Positions 1 to 10,142 are shown, counted from the stretch's first letter. The stretch is DNA of 55,618 nucleotides from an uncultured bacterium (GCA_900549855.1 URPS01000012.1:1-55618), one strand, 5' to 3'. A program made the numbers and translations. Notes: a model not told the origin generated them from the letters alone.

Positions 1-188
1 AGATCCCCCCCCCCCTCACCGCATTCGTAGTTCACTAACGTTCACACGACTGCGACCTCCCTAATAAGGATGGTTGCACTCCTTCCCTTTTTAGGGAAGG
101 TATTACATCACACTTACAAGCTGGTAAGTATAATTACAAGTTTGAAAGTAAAGTGCAAAGAGTATTAGCCCGTAAGGGACACTATTAA
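1..188. repeat. Intergenic repeat debris at left edge
   Basis: No gene is visible here. The stretch holds a run of 11 C (5-15) and a GC-rich piece at about 47-66 that reappears, inverted, at about 39232-39253 (core GACTGCGACCTCCCT). A small hairpin CTTCCCTTTTTAGGGAAG lies at about 81-100. It belongs to the dispersed GC-rich hairpin repeats found in other intergenic regions of the window. Confidence 0.5.
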
Positions 189-1313
189 TTAGTTGTAATC
201 TCTAAGTGGAGGACGAGTGTTGTCAAAGTTGCCGTAAAGATTATTTTTTCTTGTTCTTTGAATATTAATCGGAGTGTACAGGCTTTGATTATCTAAATTC
301 TTTTTGTAGTTTATATTCTGAACGTTATTTTCTTGAACAGTTTGTTTCACAGCAGAATTACTTTCTATTACTGGTTCTGCCTTTACTTCCAACTGTTTTT
401 GAAGAGCTTTTTCTTGTGCACGTTGTGCTCTATTTTCTTTGAATTGTTGGTATCTGGATTTTGTTTTCTCTTTTGTATCGTTAATCTTTTCTTTTGTGTT
501 TGCAATTTGAGCATCTACTCTTGATTTTGCAACAGCATAATCTTTTTTGCCTTCTTTATGCCATCTTCTGTATTTTTTAGTAAACACATTATCAAAGTTA
601 CCCATATCATAATAAATCTGATTGGATTCTTTGTTGTATGTTTGAGGTGGCAATACTTTTAACTGAACATTTTGTGCGATTTCCGGACAAAGCATTCTGG
701 AATAATCTCTTATTCTTGAAAGTTGTTCAGTTTGAGGAGAAGGACCTCTTGTTATGATTCTGTTTTCAACTACGCTGATTGTTTTGTAAAAAGTATTTGA
801 CCATAAAACGGTATTGTTTTGTGTGTCTACTAAAGCTGCATAAGTATTGATTTTGTACGCAGGATCAACGACCGTTGCTCCTGGAATGTTTACAAAATCC
901 CAAAATGTTCTTCTTAAAATATAGTTTTCAGAATCAATTGCAGAAGTTATTAAAAGCGCATAGCGTGCTTGTGATTTTGTGGTAATTTTTTTAAGTTGTA
1001 CAAAATCAATGTTGTAGGATGTTCTAAATCTTGTAGTGAGGTTTTTTGCCGGAATCATAGTAGAAGCGTTACTTTTAAGCAGTTTTCTTTCTTCACTTAC
1101 AGTTGGTGATTTTATGTAATCTGTTTGGTTAAGTATATTAATAACTTCGTTTGCAAAAAATTCCGAAGTTGCATTATAGATATAAGAATCAACCGCCTCA
1201 TTTTCAGTTACAATGTTATCAGGAATAACAAGCACTTTATACTGTTCCGCAAAAGCGCACGGAGCAGCAAACATAATTATCCCAACTACTAATATCTTAA
1301 ATAAATCTCTCAC
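189..1313 (-). CDS. Secreted protein of unknown function
   Basis: 374 aa. The N-terminus is a clear Sec signal peptide (basic MRDLFK, hydrophobic core, cleavage near AFA-EQ), so the product is periplasmic or envelope-bound. Residues about 24-200 look like a mixed alpha/beta domain (YKVLVIPDNI, YALLITSAID, NTYAALVDTQNNTVLWS). It vaguely resembles CsgG/LpoB-type periplasmic folds, but I cannot assign it to a family. Residues about 245-330 are highly charged and probably helical, followed by an Asn-rich tail. The start is GTG. A TGn-TATAAT box ends exactly 6 nt before it and there is no Shine-Dalgarno site, so the mRNA is probably leaderless. It is divergent from the AsmA-like gene. Confidence 0.7.
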   Translation of the reverse strand: MRDLFKILVVGIIMFAAPCAFAEQYKVLVIPDNIVTENEAVDSYIYNATSEFFANEVINILNQTDYIKSPTVSEERKLLKSNASTMIPAKNLTTRFRTSYNIDFVQLKKITTKSQARYALLITSAIDSENYILRRTFWDFVNIPGATVVDPAYKINTYAALVDTQNNTVLWSNTFYKTISVVENRIITRGPSPQTEQLSRIRDYSRMLCPEIAQNVQLKVLPPQTYNKESNQIYYDMGNFDNVFTKKYRRWHKEGKKDYAVAKSRVDAQIANTKEKINDTKEKTKSRYQQFKENRAQRAQEKALQKQLEVKAEPVIESNSAVKQTVQENNVQNINYKKNLDNQSLYTPINIQRTRKNNLYGNFDNTRPPLRDYN

Positions 1314-1319
1314 GTAAAA

Positions 1320-1325
1320 ATTATA
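1320..1325 (-). promoter_or_regulatory. Extended -10 box, leaderless promoter
   Basis: TATAAT preceded by TGA (extended -10), with 6 nt to the GTG start at 1313. No Shine-Dalgarno site lies between. Confidence 0.55.
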
Positions 1326-1352
1326 TCATAATTTTTTTTAAACCGCCAATTA

Positions 1353-1381
1353 TTTACAACTCGTAATTTTATTGGTATCAT
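1353..1381 (+). promoter_or_regulatory. Promoter of the AsmA-like gene
   Basis: TTTACA (1353-1358), 17-nt spacer, TATCAT (1376-1381). The ATG follows 13 nt after the -10 box, so the 5' UTR would be only a few nucleotides. Sequence match only. Confidence 0.4.
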
Positions 1382-1394
1382 AAGTGTAATTAAA

Positions 1395-4300
1395 ATGAGA
1401 AATTTCTTTAACAATAAATATATAGTAATACTGTTGAGCTTTTATGCTGTTTGGATATTGGGGGTTCCATATATTTTTTCCAAAACCCTTCCACAAGTAT
1501 GCGAAAATATCACCTACAACTCTGATTATGAAATTGATGTTAAAAAACCGCAATTGTATTTGAATGTTATTCCGATAGCAAAATTTAAGGCACAAGAAAT
1601 TAATGTAAGACTAAAGGATACTGATGACTATACTAAGATTGACAATTTCTCTGTTTCAATAAGATTGCTGCCTTTGTTAACAGGAAGGTTACATGTAAAT
1701 GATGTTTATGCGGACAAAATTGTAGCAAATTCCGTTTTGAAAAAAGAATTACAGCTTGATAAAGACTTTTTCAAGGATATAAGAAAATTAAAAGTCAGAT
1801 GTAATAAAATTCAGGTAAATAACGTTGACGTAACAATAAGACAACCAAATTTAGCTAATCCGGTTAAATATTCTGCACATGATATTTATTACAAAAAGAA
1901 TGCAAGAGCTTTAAAGTTAACATTGTTGAGCGAATTGGATATTCAAAATTCTGTTTCGGAAGCGAATGTGAATTTGTATTTGCCAAAACGCAATGATGTG
2001 AAAAGAAGTGTTGTAGATATCTCTTTTGATAATTTTGATATTGCGCCTTTGGGAGATTATTTAAGACAATATTTGCCAAATGATTTTGTGGATATAAAGG
2101 GAATTATTAATATTAAAGTTGATAAAAAGAATTTGGCTGCAGAATTCAATAATTTTGCAGTAATTATGAAGGATGAAGCTAAATCTATAAAATTCCCAAC
2201 AAAATTGGATATCAATTCTAATTTTACCATTACCAGTAAATCTATTGATTTTGATAATATTGATATAAATTCAAAAAATATTCATTCTTCAATAAGTGGT
2301 TCTATAAAAAATTACTTGGATAAATCAGCCACAATGCTGGATTTGGCAGTTCGTTTGGATAAATCCAAAGTTGAAGATATTGTAGATATGCTTCCGCCTA
2401 TTGTCGTGGAAGAATTCAATGTGTATAAATTAAAACATTATAAATTTTACGGCGATGCGATTGCAAATTTTACCGTCAAGGGTGATGTTTTTGAACCGGA
2501 TGTTGTTGGAGATGCATTTATTAATAACGGGATTTTAATTAAGCCGATAAAGAATGCTGCTGGTGCTGTTGTAAAATTGGAATTTACCGGTAGATATATT
2601 AACTTTGATGTCGATGTTCCTGCCGGTGGTTTGGAAAGAGTTTGGGTAAAAGGCGGTGTAGAATTATATAATGTAAAATACGCTGATATGCGAATTTGGA
2701 GTACAAAAAATGTCGATTTAGCAACTGCAGAAGAAAAAATTATTCCTATCCATGAAATTTTAAATTTTATAATAGGTCCAGTGCCGATTATGGATGTAAA
2801 AGGGCAGGGAAATATTGATATAACAGTTAAAGGAAACAGAAAAACTCCTCACGTTTGGGGTGGATTGAATTTCTATAACGTTAGAACTTTCTTTAAAGAA
2901 ATTCCGGATATGATTCTGACGGATGCTGATGCAACATTAAAATTTAACGACCTAAATGCGGAGTTTGTGACTAGCAAAGGCTTAGTTAACGGTAAAGACT
3001 TTTCAATAAAAGGTATTTGTAATCTATATGGGAAATTTGATTTTGATGTAAAGTCAACAAATCAGGAATTGGGGTATTTTTATAAAGCAATTCAAACATC
3101 AACAATGATTGATGATATAAAGAAAATGCTGCCAAAACTAGATATTATTCAAGGATTATCAAATCTTAATCTTAAAGTTTACGGTTCCATTATTGATATT
3201 GAAGATATTAGATTTAATGAAAATCTTTTTGCGAAAGGACAAATTGAACTACTCGGCGATACGTTTGGAATGCAAGGTGCTAAGGTTGAAAAAACAAAAG
3301 GTATAATAGATTTTGAAAACAATAACGCTTCTGCTGATATAAACGCTTACATCGGTGAATCTTTATTGCACGCAAAAGCGGTTGTAAAGGATAATATTGG
3401 AGATTTAGTTTTATCTATTCCAAAATTTAACCTAAATGACATTCTTCCTTTTGTCGGTGACATAAATGCTGATATGGGAAATATTTTGTTAAATGTAGAT
3501 GCATCTTACAAAGGTAGAATTGACGAAGTTGAGTATAACAAAGTTAATTTTGTAGCCAAAATTCTGGGTGTGACACCAGAAAATAAATTAAAACTTTCAA
3601 GTGGTATTATTTCTTTAAAAAATGATAAATTGAAAGTGGAAAATATTAAAGGTAACATTCTGAATACTGATAGTTCATTTGTTGTGAATATGGATGCAAA
3701 CAATGTATCTTCTACTCCAAGAGTAAACGGAATTTTGCAGCTCAAGTCTTTTGATTTAACCTCTTTGAATTTTTTGAAACAGTATTCTATAATTCCACAA
3801 CAATTTAAGGATATTACTTTTGATAAAGGAAAAATTAATCTGAATTGCAGAATACATAACAATAAAATCAATGCCTATTCTGATTTGGGCGGTATCGCTT
3901 TATCTTACAACCCGATTGGGTTGCCGATAAAAATAGTAAATGGTAGTTTTATTGTTAAAAATAATACCCTAAAGCTCAATAAAATTAATCTCTTAGCGGA
4001 TGATATGCCAATATTACTTGATGGTACCGTAAGTGATATATTCAAAAAACAAATATTTGATATTTATATTAATTCAAAACCAAAACAGGATTTTATAGAT
4101 AAATATATCAATAAAAATCAGATTTATCCTGTAAAAATTAAAGGTGATATTGTTTATACATTGCGTGCAAAGGGTGTGAAAGATAATTTTGATGTTAAAT
4201 CAGAAGTCAATATGGCAAAGGATTCCAGCATATATCACTTAGGTGCAACAGTCGGTGATATAGAAAATGCGATTGTAATGAATTTTGATGCAAGAATTCA

Positions 4301-5732
4301 GAAACAGAATTTGGTTAGAATAAAAGAATTTTCGTATGATAAAATAATATCTTCGCTTGGAAATCGCCAAACAAGATTAAACATGCTTAAAGCAAGAGGC
4401 GGAATTGATGTCTACAAGGATGATTTAGTCTTCCACGATTTAATTGTTAAGACTCAAAATCCTACTGATGCCAGAATTTTTAACATAATATTTAGAAAAC
4501 CAAACATAAAACAAGGTCAGTTTACTTCTGATTTAAGGTTTAACGGCAAACTTTCTAATCCAAGACTGATAGGTGATTTTCACATCTTTGAAACGAACAT
4601 TCCATTTTTAGATACAACAATGAAAAATATTACATTCAAGTTCAAAGATAAAACAATTGATTTGTATTCAAAAGGTGAAGTGTTAGGTAATGATATTAGC
4701 GTTGAAGCCGTATTGAAAAACAAATTAACAACACCATATTTTGTTGAAAAAGCAAATTTGTATACAAAACTTTTGGACTTGAATTATATAACAGAAAAAT
4801 TGAAGCTTTCACAAGTAGAAAATTTCCAAACATTCGATACGTTTGAAGGCTTGAGTCTTACTTCTCTTGTAGTAAAAGATATCAATATGTATGCAGATAC
4901 AATCCATCTTAGAAATATCGTGGCTACAGATTTTGAATCAAAAGCCTCTCTGAATGAAAAACAGGTTGTGGATGTGAGTCATTTTAAATTCAATATCGCA
5001 AGTGGTATTCTAAATGGTGCATTCAATTATAATTTGAACAACAACCATACAGGTCTGGTTCTAAAAGCAAAAGATATTAACGCAAATGATCTTACTTATG
5101 CCTTATTTGATTTGAATAATCAACTGTATGGAGATTTGACCGGTGATACAAAATTATCTTGTGTCGGTTCTGATTTTGATAATTGTATGAAAACATTAAA
5201 CGGAAAAACAAGCTTTAATGTAATAAACGGCAGAATTCCAAAACTAGGTTCTCTTGAATATTTGCTAAAAGCAGGAAACCTACTCAAAGGCGGGCTTACA
5301 AGTTTATCTATAAACAGTGTAATAGATATTATAACTCCATTAAAAACCGGTGATTTCTCCAGTATTTATGGAACAATTGATATCAAAGACGGTATTGCTA
5401 ATGATATTGAAATAGCAACTCGTGGTAAGGACTTAAGCCTATTTATCAGTGGTAGCTATAATTTTTCATCCGCTAATGCAGAAATGGAAGTTCTCGGAAT
5501 GCTCTCCAAAAAGATTTCTACAATGTTTGGACCTCTTGGAAATTTATCATTGAATACATTATTTAGTGCAATTCCTGGGGTTGATTTATCCGGCAACACA
5601 AAAATTCTTTCAAAAATTAACAAAATCCCTGGGATAGAACTTTCTAACAAAGCATACCGTAAATTCATTGCAGAAATCAAAGGTAATATCAACGGTGACA
5701 ACTACGTAACCAGCTTCAGGTGGATAAATTGA
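1395..5732 (+). CDS. AsmA/TamB/YhdP-like giant envelope protein
   Basis: 1445 aa. An uncleaved N-terminal membrane anchor (about residues 8-30) is followed by a very long periplasmic body built from repeating beta-strand units with Asp/Asn-rich turns. The N-terminal 150 residues resemble the AsmA start (scaffold strands, IRLLPLLTGRLHVNDV). The last 250 residues resemble the AsmA-like C-terminal region (LSINSVIDIITPLKTGDFSS, GTIDIKDGIANDIEIATRGKD). Family knowledge: AsmA-clan proteins are bridge-like lipid carriers spanning the periplasm between inner and outer membranes. It is monocistronic and no TamA partner gene lies beside it. AsmA/YhdP-like fits better than true TamB because the C-terminus lacks an obvious TamB signature. 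Confidence 0.8.
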   Translation: MRNFFNNKYIVILLSFYAVWILGVPYIFSKTLPQVCENITYNSDYEIDVKKPQLYLNVIPIAKFKAQEINVRLKDTDDYTKIDNFSVSIRLLPLLTGRLHVNDVYADKIVANSVLKKELQLDKDFFKDIRKLKVRCNKIQVNNVDVTIRQPNLANPVKYSAHDIYYKKNARALKLTLLSELDIQNSVSEANVNLYLPKRNDVKRSVVDISFDNFDIAPLGDYLRQYLPNDFVDIKGIINIKVDKKNLAAEFNNFAVIMKDEAKSIKFPTKLDINSNFTITSKSIDFDNIDINSKNIHSSISGSIKNYLDKSATMLDLAVRLDKSKVEDIVDMLPPIVVEEFNVYKLKHYKFYGDAIANFTVKGDVFEPDVVGDAFINNGILIKPIKNAAGAVVKLEFTGRYINFDVDVPAGGLERVWVKGGVELYNVKYADMRIWSTKNVDLATAEEKIIPIHEILNFIIGPVPIMDVKGQGNIDITVKGNRKTPHVWGGLNFYNVRTFFKEIPDMILTDADATLKFNDLNAEFVTSKGLVNGKDFSIKGICNLYGKFDFDVKSTNQELGYFYKAIQTSTMIDDIKKMLPKLDIIQGLSNLNLKVYGSIIDIEDIRFNENLFAKGQIELLGDTFGMQGAKVEKTKGIIDFENNNASADINAYIGESLLHAKAVVKDNIGDLVLSIPKFNLNDILPFVGDINADMGNILLNVDASYKGRIDEVEYNKVNFVAKILGVTPENKLKLSSGIISLKNDKLKVENIKGNILNTDSSFVVNMDANNVSSTPRVNGILQLKSFDLTSLNFLKQYSIIPQQFKDITFDKGKINLNCRIHNNKINAYSDLGGIALSYNPIGLPIKIVNGSFIVKNNTLKLNKINLLADDMPILLDGTVSDIFKKQIFDIYINSKPKQDFIDKYINKNQIYPVKIKGDIVYTLRAKGVKDNFDVKSEVNMAKDSSIYHLGATVGDIENAIVMNFDARIQKQNLVRIKEFSYDKIISSLGNRQTRLNMLKARGGIDVYKDDLVFHDLIVKTQNPTDARIFNIIFRKPNIKQGQFTSDLRFNGKLSNPRLIGDFHIFETNIPFLDTTMKNITFKFKDKTIDLYSKGEVLGNDISVEAVLKNKLTTPYFVEKANLYTKLLDLNYITEKLKLSQVENFQTFDTFEGLSLTSLVVKDINMYADTIHLRNIVATDFESKASLNEKQVVDVSHFKFNIASGILNGAFNYNLNNNHTGLVLKAKDINANDLTYALFDLNNQLYGDLTGDTKLSCVGSDFDNCMKTLNGKTSFNVINGRIPKLGSLEYLLKAGNLLKGGLTSLSINSVIDIITPLKTGDFSSIYGTIDIKDGIANDIEIATRGKDLSLFISGSYNFSSANAEMEVLGMLSKKISTMFGPLGNLSLNTLFSAIPGVDLSGNTKILSKINKIPGIELSNKAYRKFIAEIKGNINGDNYVTSFRWIN

Positions 5733-5778
5733 TATAACTGTCGGTGTTTGTAAGTCAAAAGTGAAATGTGAAAATTTG

Positions 5779-5876
5779 TCATTGCGAGCGGGAGCGAAGC
5801 AATCCAGTCGTCTGGCTCGTAAGCCTATTTTAATTTTTTGGATTGCCACGAAAATTCCCAAAGAAATCTATATTGC
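5779..5876. repeat. Dispersed palindromic repeat (AATCCAG family)
   Basis: Contains GCGAGCGGGAGCGAAGCAAT followed by CCAG, a spacer, then TTGGATTGCCACGAAAATTC. The inner AATCCA/TGGATT arms are complementary. Related copies occur at about 42476-42525 and 47947-48079. It occupies most of the gap between the AsmA-like gene and glyQ. Confidence 0.6.
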
Positions 5877-5912
5877 TTTCGTTACAAAAATTTATATTTT
5901 TCTCTCATTCTC

Positions 5913-5941
5913 TTTTCATTTCTGTCTTTTAAGTGTATAAT
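5913..5941 (+). promoter_or_regulatory. Candidate glyQ promoter
   Basis: TTTTCA (5913-5918), 17-nt spacer, TATAAT (5936-5941), about 40 nt upstream of the glyQ start, which has its own GGTGGG ribosome binding site. Confidence 0.35.
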
Positions 5942-5983
5942 TTTTAAGTGTAAATTGTACAATAGAATGGTGGGAAAATATAA

Positions 5984-6859
5984 ATGGCATTGAACTTTCA
6001 AGATTTAATACTTAATTTATCAAGATTTTGGTCTGATTATGGTTGTATTATTCAACAACCTTATGATATAGAAAAAGGGGCTTCTACAATGAACCCTGCG
6101 ACATTCTTAAGAGCATTAGGACCTGAACCTTGGTCAACAGCGATGGTAGAACCTTGCAGAAGACCTACAGATGCAAGATATGGTGAAAACCCAAACAGAT
6201 TAGGTCACTATTTCCAATACCAAGTTATTTTGAAACCATCTCCTGATAATGCTCAAGAGCTATACTTAAAGAGCTTAGAAGCTATGGGTATTGATTTATC
6301 TAAGCATGATGTTAGATTTGTAGAAGACAACTGGGAATCTCCAACTCTTGGTGCTGCCGGTGTAGGTTGGGAAGTTTGGTTGGACGGTATGGAAATTACT
6401 CAGTTCACATATTTCCAACAAGTTGGTGGTTTAGAAGTTAAGCCTGTTGCTTTAGAGATCACTTATGGTTTAGAAAGAATTGCCATGTATATCCAAAACA
6501 AAGAATCCGTTTTTGATATTATGTGGAATAACAAACTTAAATACGGTGATATTTACTTACAAAACGAGATTGAACAATCTAAATATAACTTTGAATACTC
6601 TGATGCCGATAGATTATTCAAATTATTTGATGCTTATCAAAAAGAAGTTGATAATTGTGTGAATGCGGAATTGGTACTTCCTGCTTACGATTACGTATTA
6701 AAATGTTCTCATACATTTAACCTTCTTGATGCAAGAGGTGTAATTAGTAAAGACGAACGTATCAACTTTATTAATCGAGTTAGAACGATGGCTTCTGCTG
6801 TTGCAAAATTATATGTAGAACAACGTGAAAAACTTGGATTTCCACTTTTAAAGCATTAA
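5984..6859 (+). CDS. glyQ: Glycine--tRNA ligase alpha subunit
   Basis: 291 aa, the usual length for the alpha chain of the bacterial alpha2beta2 glycyl-tRNA synthetase, which charges tRNA-Gly with glycine in the cytoplasm. Class II signatures are plain: the opening FQDLILNLSRFWSDYGCIIQ, motif-2 region CRRPTDARYGENPNRLGHYF, WEVWLDGMEITQFTYFQQVGG and LEITYGLERIAMY. A GGTGGG site precedes the ATG. The beta subunit gene (glyS) is not beside it and must lie elsewhere, as often seen in cyanobacteria-related genomes. The downstream permease is separated by a palindromic repeat, so co-transcription is uncertain. Confidence 0.97.
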   Translation: MALNFQDLILNLSRFWSDYGCIIQQPYDIEKGASTMNPATFLRALGPEPWSTAMVEPCRRPTDARYGENPNRLGHYFQYQVILKPSPDNAQELYLKSLEAMGIDLSKHDVRFVEDNWESPTLGAAGVGWEVWLDGMEITQFTYFQQVGGLEVKPVALEITYGLERIAMYIQNKESVFDIMWNNKLKYGDIYLQNEIEQSKYNFEYSDADRLFKLFDAYQKEVDNCVNAELVLPAYDYVLKCSHTFNLLDARGVISKDERINFINRVRTMASAVAKLYVEQREKLGFPLLKH

Positions 6860-6872
6860 TTATGGAGCTTTG

Positions 6873-7020
6873 ATGCTTCGCCCCTTGTGGGAGAAGCTGG
6901 GCAAAGCCCTGATGAGGGGATTATTTTGTATTTTACCCCTCACCCGTATCTGTAATGCTCGACGTAGTCTCGCTAACAGCTACTCCCTCTCCCACAAGGA
7001 GCGAGGGGCAGAAATTGAGA
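6873..7020. repeat. GC-rich palindromic MITE-like repeat
   Basis: Inverted arms carrying TTGTGGGAGA (about 6890-6899) and its complement TCTCCCACAA (about 6988-6998), plus inner AGCCCTGATGAGGGG / CCCCTCACC arms. A related arm with CTCCCTCTCCCACAAGG recurs at about 17886-17902. An open frame runs through it into the permease, but the real start lies downstream at 7032. Confidence 0.65.
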
Positions 7021-7031
7021 AAGGACACCGA

Positions 7032-8633
7032 ATGACAATTAAAAATTTACTAACAAAAATGTTTACTCGCAAAAATCTTGATGATGCGATTGCGAATGCC
7101 GCCAAAGGTGGTTTAGAAAAAACACTTGGTGTTTGGGATTTAATTATTTTAGGTGTCGGTGCGATTATTGGTTCAGGTATATTTGCGGTAGTCGGGATAG
7201 CGGCTGCCGGTAGTCCGGATGGTACAAGCCCTGGAGCGGGTCCGGCTTTAATTATATCAATGGTCATAGCGGCAATTGCTTGCGTATTTTCTGCACTATG
7301 CTACACTGAATTTGCAACAATGATACCGGTTGCAGGTGGTGCTTATACTTATACATTCGCAACTTTAGGTGAATTCGCAGCTTGGATTGTTGGTTGGATT
7401 TTGATGTTAGAATATGCAATCGGATTTATTGCAGTAGCTTGTGCTTGGACTAATCATTTTTTACAGTTTATAAAAGGTTTTTCAACAGTACTTCCGGCAT
7501 GGTTTGTAAATCCTCCTGTTTGGTTGGTTAATGATTTTCGTTCAGCAGTGAATGTTTGTAATCAACAAGGACTTGATGCAAATACGGTGATTCCTCATTT
7601 TGCAGGTATTCCATTTTGTATAAATTTACCGGCAATTATTATGATTGCAATAACTACAGCTATCTTGGTTAAGGGTACAAAAGATTCTGCTAAGATGGCA
7701 GGTATAATGGTAGCGGTAAAACTTGGTGTAATTGCTTTATTTGTACTTACAGGTATGTTTTTTATACGTCCGGAAAATTGGACACCATTTGCACCAAACG
7801 GATTTGAAGGTTTGTTTATGGGTGCGTTTATTATATTCTTCGCATACATTGGATTTGATGCCTTAGCGACAGCTGCAGAAGAATGTAAAAATCCTCAAAA
7901 AGATTTGCCAATCGGTATTTTAGGTTCATTAGTTGTAACAACTGTTGTGTATGTTCTTGTTGCTCTTGTCTTGACCGGCATGCAACCAACTAGTGGTGTA
8001 GTGATTCCGGAAGGTTTATTTAAAGCACCTATGGCTTATGCAATGACAGCTGTTCATCAAAACTGGGCTGCAGGTTTAATTTCAGTTGGTTCACTTGCGG
8101 GCTTAACATCAGTGCTTTTAGTTATGCACATGGCTGCAACCAGAGTATTGTACGCAATGAGCAGAGATAATTTCTTGCCAAGAGTGTTCCAAAAAATTCA
8201 CCCTAAATTTCAAACTCCTATGATTTTGACTATTACTGTAGGTGTTGTGGGAATTTTAGGTACTCTTATTTTAGATTTGAATGTTGCAGCATCACTTTGT
8301 AACTTCGGTACTTTTACATCATTTATTATCGTTTGTGTTGCAATCTTGATTCTTAGAAAAATGGATCCTGATAGACCAAGACCTTTCAAAGTTCCTTGCT
8401 GTCCTTGGTTTCCACTTGCAGGAATTTTATGTTGCGGTGGTTTGATGATTTTTTCTATGATGATTGCAAAAGGTGAGTCAGCAAAATTATCAACAGAATT
8501 ATTTGTAGTTTGGGTAATTATGGGTGCTATTATTTATGCATCTTATGGTTACAAAAAGAATAGAAAAGCGGAAGCATTAGCAGAAAATAAAGAAATAGCG
8601 GATAAAGATGAAATTGAATACAGTATTAAATAA
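7032..8633 (+). CDS. APC-family amino acid permease
   Basis: 533 aa inner-membrane transporter of the amino acid-polyamine-organocation superfamily (CAT/YfnA-like). Family features: the TM1 motif VGAIIGSGIF in the substrate site, about 12 hydrophobic segments, the intracellular EECKNPQKDLPIGI motif and PRPFKVP near the end. A cationic or other amino acid is the likely substrate; the sequence does not decide which. The start is set at MTIKNLL because AAAGGA lies 8 nt upstream; the 54 extra in-frame codons before it are translated palindromic repeat. It overlaps the next permease by 26 nt, so the two are probably translationally coupled. Confidence 0.93.
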   Translation: MTIKNLLTKMFTRKNLDDAIANAAKGGLEKTLGVWDLIILGVGAIIGSGIFAVVGIAAAGSPDGTSPGAGPALIISMVIAAIACVFSALCYTEFATMIPVAGGAYTYTFATLGEFAAWIVGWILMLEYAIGFIAVACAWTNHFLQFIKGFSTVLPAWFVNPPVWLVNDFRSAVNVCNQQGLDANTVIPHFAGIPFCINLPAIIMIAITTAILVKGTKDSAKMAGIMVAVKLGVIALFVLTGMFFIRPENWTPFAPNGFEGLFMGAFIIFFAYIGFDALATAAEECKNPQKDLPIGILGSLVVTTVVYVLVALVLTGMQPTSGVVIPEGLFKAPMAYAMTAVHQNWAAGLISVGSLAGLTSVLLVMHMAATRVLYAMSRDNFLPRVFQKIHPKFQTPMILTITVGVVGILGTLILDLNVAASLCNFGTFTSFIIVCVAILILRKMDPDRPRPFKVPCCPWFPLAGILCCGGLMIFSMMIAKGESAKLSTELFVVWVIMGAIIYASYGYKKNRKAEALAENKEIADKDEIEYSIK

Positions 8634-10131
8634 TATATTAAGTAAAAAAAGCCCTCAGGAACTTATTGACGCAGGTTCAAATTCGGGTTTAAAAAAGACA
8701 TTAAACGTATTTGACCTAATTGTATTGGGTATTGGTGCGGTAGTTGGAACAGGTATTTTTACCATTATTGGTAGTGCAATTGTTGGAAGTTCTGATGGTG
8801 CAGGTGCAGGAACAGCGGTTGCATTATCTATGATTTTAGCAGCGGTTGCAAGTGTATTTTCAGCTTTATCATACTCTGAAATCGCCTCAATGATACCGGT
8901 AGCGGGTAGTGCTTATACTTATACTTATGCTACAATGGGCGAATTTATGGCTTGGATGGTCGGCTGGATTTTAATGTTAGAATACGCTATCGGTAATATT
9001 ACTGTTGCAAGTGCGTGGACAGGTTATTTTGTTCAGTTTTTAAAAGGTTTCAAACATATTCTTCCTGCATTTATTATAAATTGTCCTTTATGGTTAAGAA
9101 ACGACTACAGAACAATGTACGAAATTTGTAATAAATATGATTGGAATCCGCATAATGTTATGCCGTTTTTGCATTTGCCATTCGGGTTCGAAATCCCTAT
9201 TGCAATTAATATTCCGGCAATTATGATTGTGTTGATTTTAACAATTTTGTTGGTAAAAGGTGTAAAAGAATCAACAAGAGTTGCTACAATAATGGTTGGC
9301 GTGAATATGTTTATTATTTTATCATTCATTGTAGTGGGTGCATTTTACGTAAAGCCGGAAAACTGGGTTCCGTTTGCACCAAATGGTTTGGAAGGTATTT
9401 TCACCGGAGCATTTGTAATCTTTTTTGCTTATATTGGTTTTGATGCGATTTCTACGGCGGCTGAAGAAACAAAAAATCCTCAAAAAGATTTACCTATAGC
9501 AATTATGGGGACGTTAGCTATTTGTACAATTTTGTATGTTTGTGCTGCGTTAGTATTGACAGGTATAGTTCCATTAGGTGCGATTGATACACAAGCACCT
9601 CTAGCACATGCGATGAGATTTATTGGAATGAACTGGTATGCAGGCTTGATTTCGATGGGTGCTTTGTGTGCTTTAACTTCTGTATTATTGATTTATCAGT
9701 TGGGTACGACTAGAATTCTTTTTGCTATGAGTAGAGATAATTTCTTGCCAAAATCATTGAACAGAGTACACAAAAAATTTCAAACCCCTCATATTTTAAC
9801 TTGGATATCCGGATTAATGGTAATAGTTTGTGCTTTGTTTATGGATTTAAACATCTCAGCAGAATTATGTAACTTTGGTACTTTTACTTCGTTTATTGTA
9901 ATTTGTATAGCAGTTTTGATTCTAAGAAAAACAGAACCGACAAGAGAACGTCCGTTCAAAGTTCCATTCTGTCCTTGGTTCCCGATATTTGGTATTTTAA
10001 CCTGCTTAGGCTTGATGTATTGCAAATTCAGTGCTAAAGCAACATCTGCTTTGTATTTTGGAATCTGGCTTTTAATCGGATTATTAATCTATGCTCTTTA
10101 TAGCTACGGCGAAAAACGTAAAGAGGGGTAA
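8608..10131 (+). CDS. APC-family amino acid permease (tandem paralogue)
   Basis: 507 aa. Strongly similar throughout to the preceding permease (IGAVVGTGIF; EETKNPQKDLPIAI; ERPFKVPFCPWFP), so it arose by tandem duplication. Differences lie mainly in the N-terminal tail and the 160-200 loop, compatible with diverged substrate preference. The ATG lies inside the end of the upstream gene with only a weak site before it, pointing to coupled translation. The lipoprotein gene follows 11 nt later, so the three genes probably form one operon. Confidence 0.93.
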   Translation: MKLNTVLNNILSKKSPQELIDAGSNSGLKKTLNVFDLIVLGIGAVVGTGIFTIIGSAIVGSSDGAGAGTAVALSMILAAVASVFSALSYSEIASMIPVAGSAYTYTYATMGEFMAWMVGWILMLEYAIGNITVASAWTGYFVQFLKGFKHILPAFIINCPLWLRNDYRTMYEICNKYDWNPHNVMPFLHLPFGFEIPIAINIPAIMIVLILTILLVKGVKESTRVATIMVGVNMFIILSFIVVGAFYVKPENWVPFAPNGLEGIFTGAFVIFFAYIGFDAISTAAEETKNPQKDLPIAIMGTLAICTILYVCAALVLTGIVPLGAIDTQAPLAHAMRFIGMNWYAGLISMGALCALTSVLLIYQLGTTRILFAMSRDNFLPKSLNRVHKKFQTPHILTWISGLMVIVCALFMDLNISAELCNFGTFTSFIVICIAVLILRKTEPTRERPFKVPFCPWFPIFGILTCLGLMYCKFSAKATSALYFGIWLLIGLLIYALYSYGEKRKEG

Positions 10132-10142
10132 AGGGGGAAATT

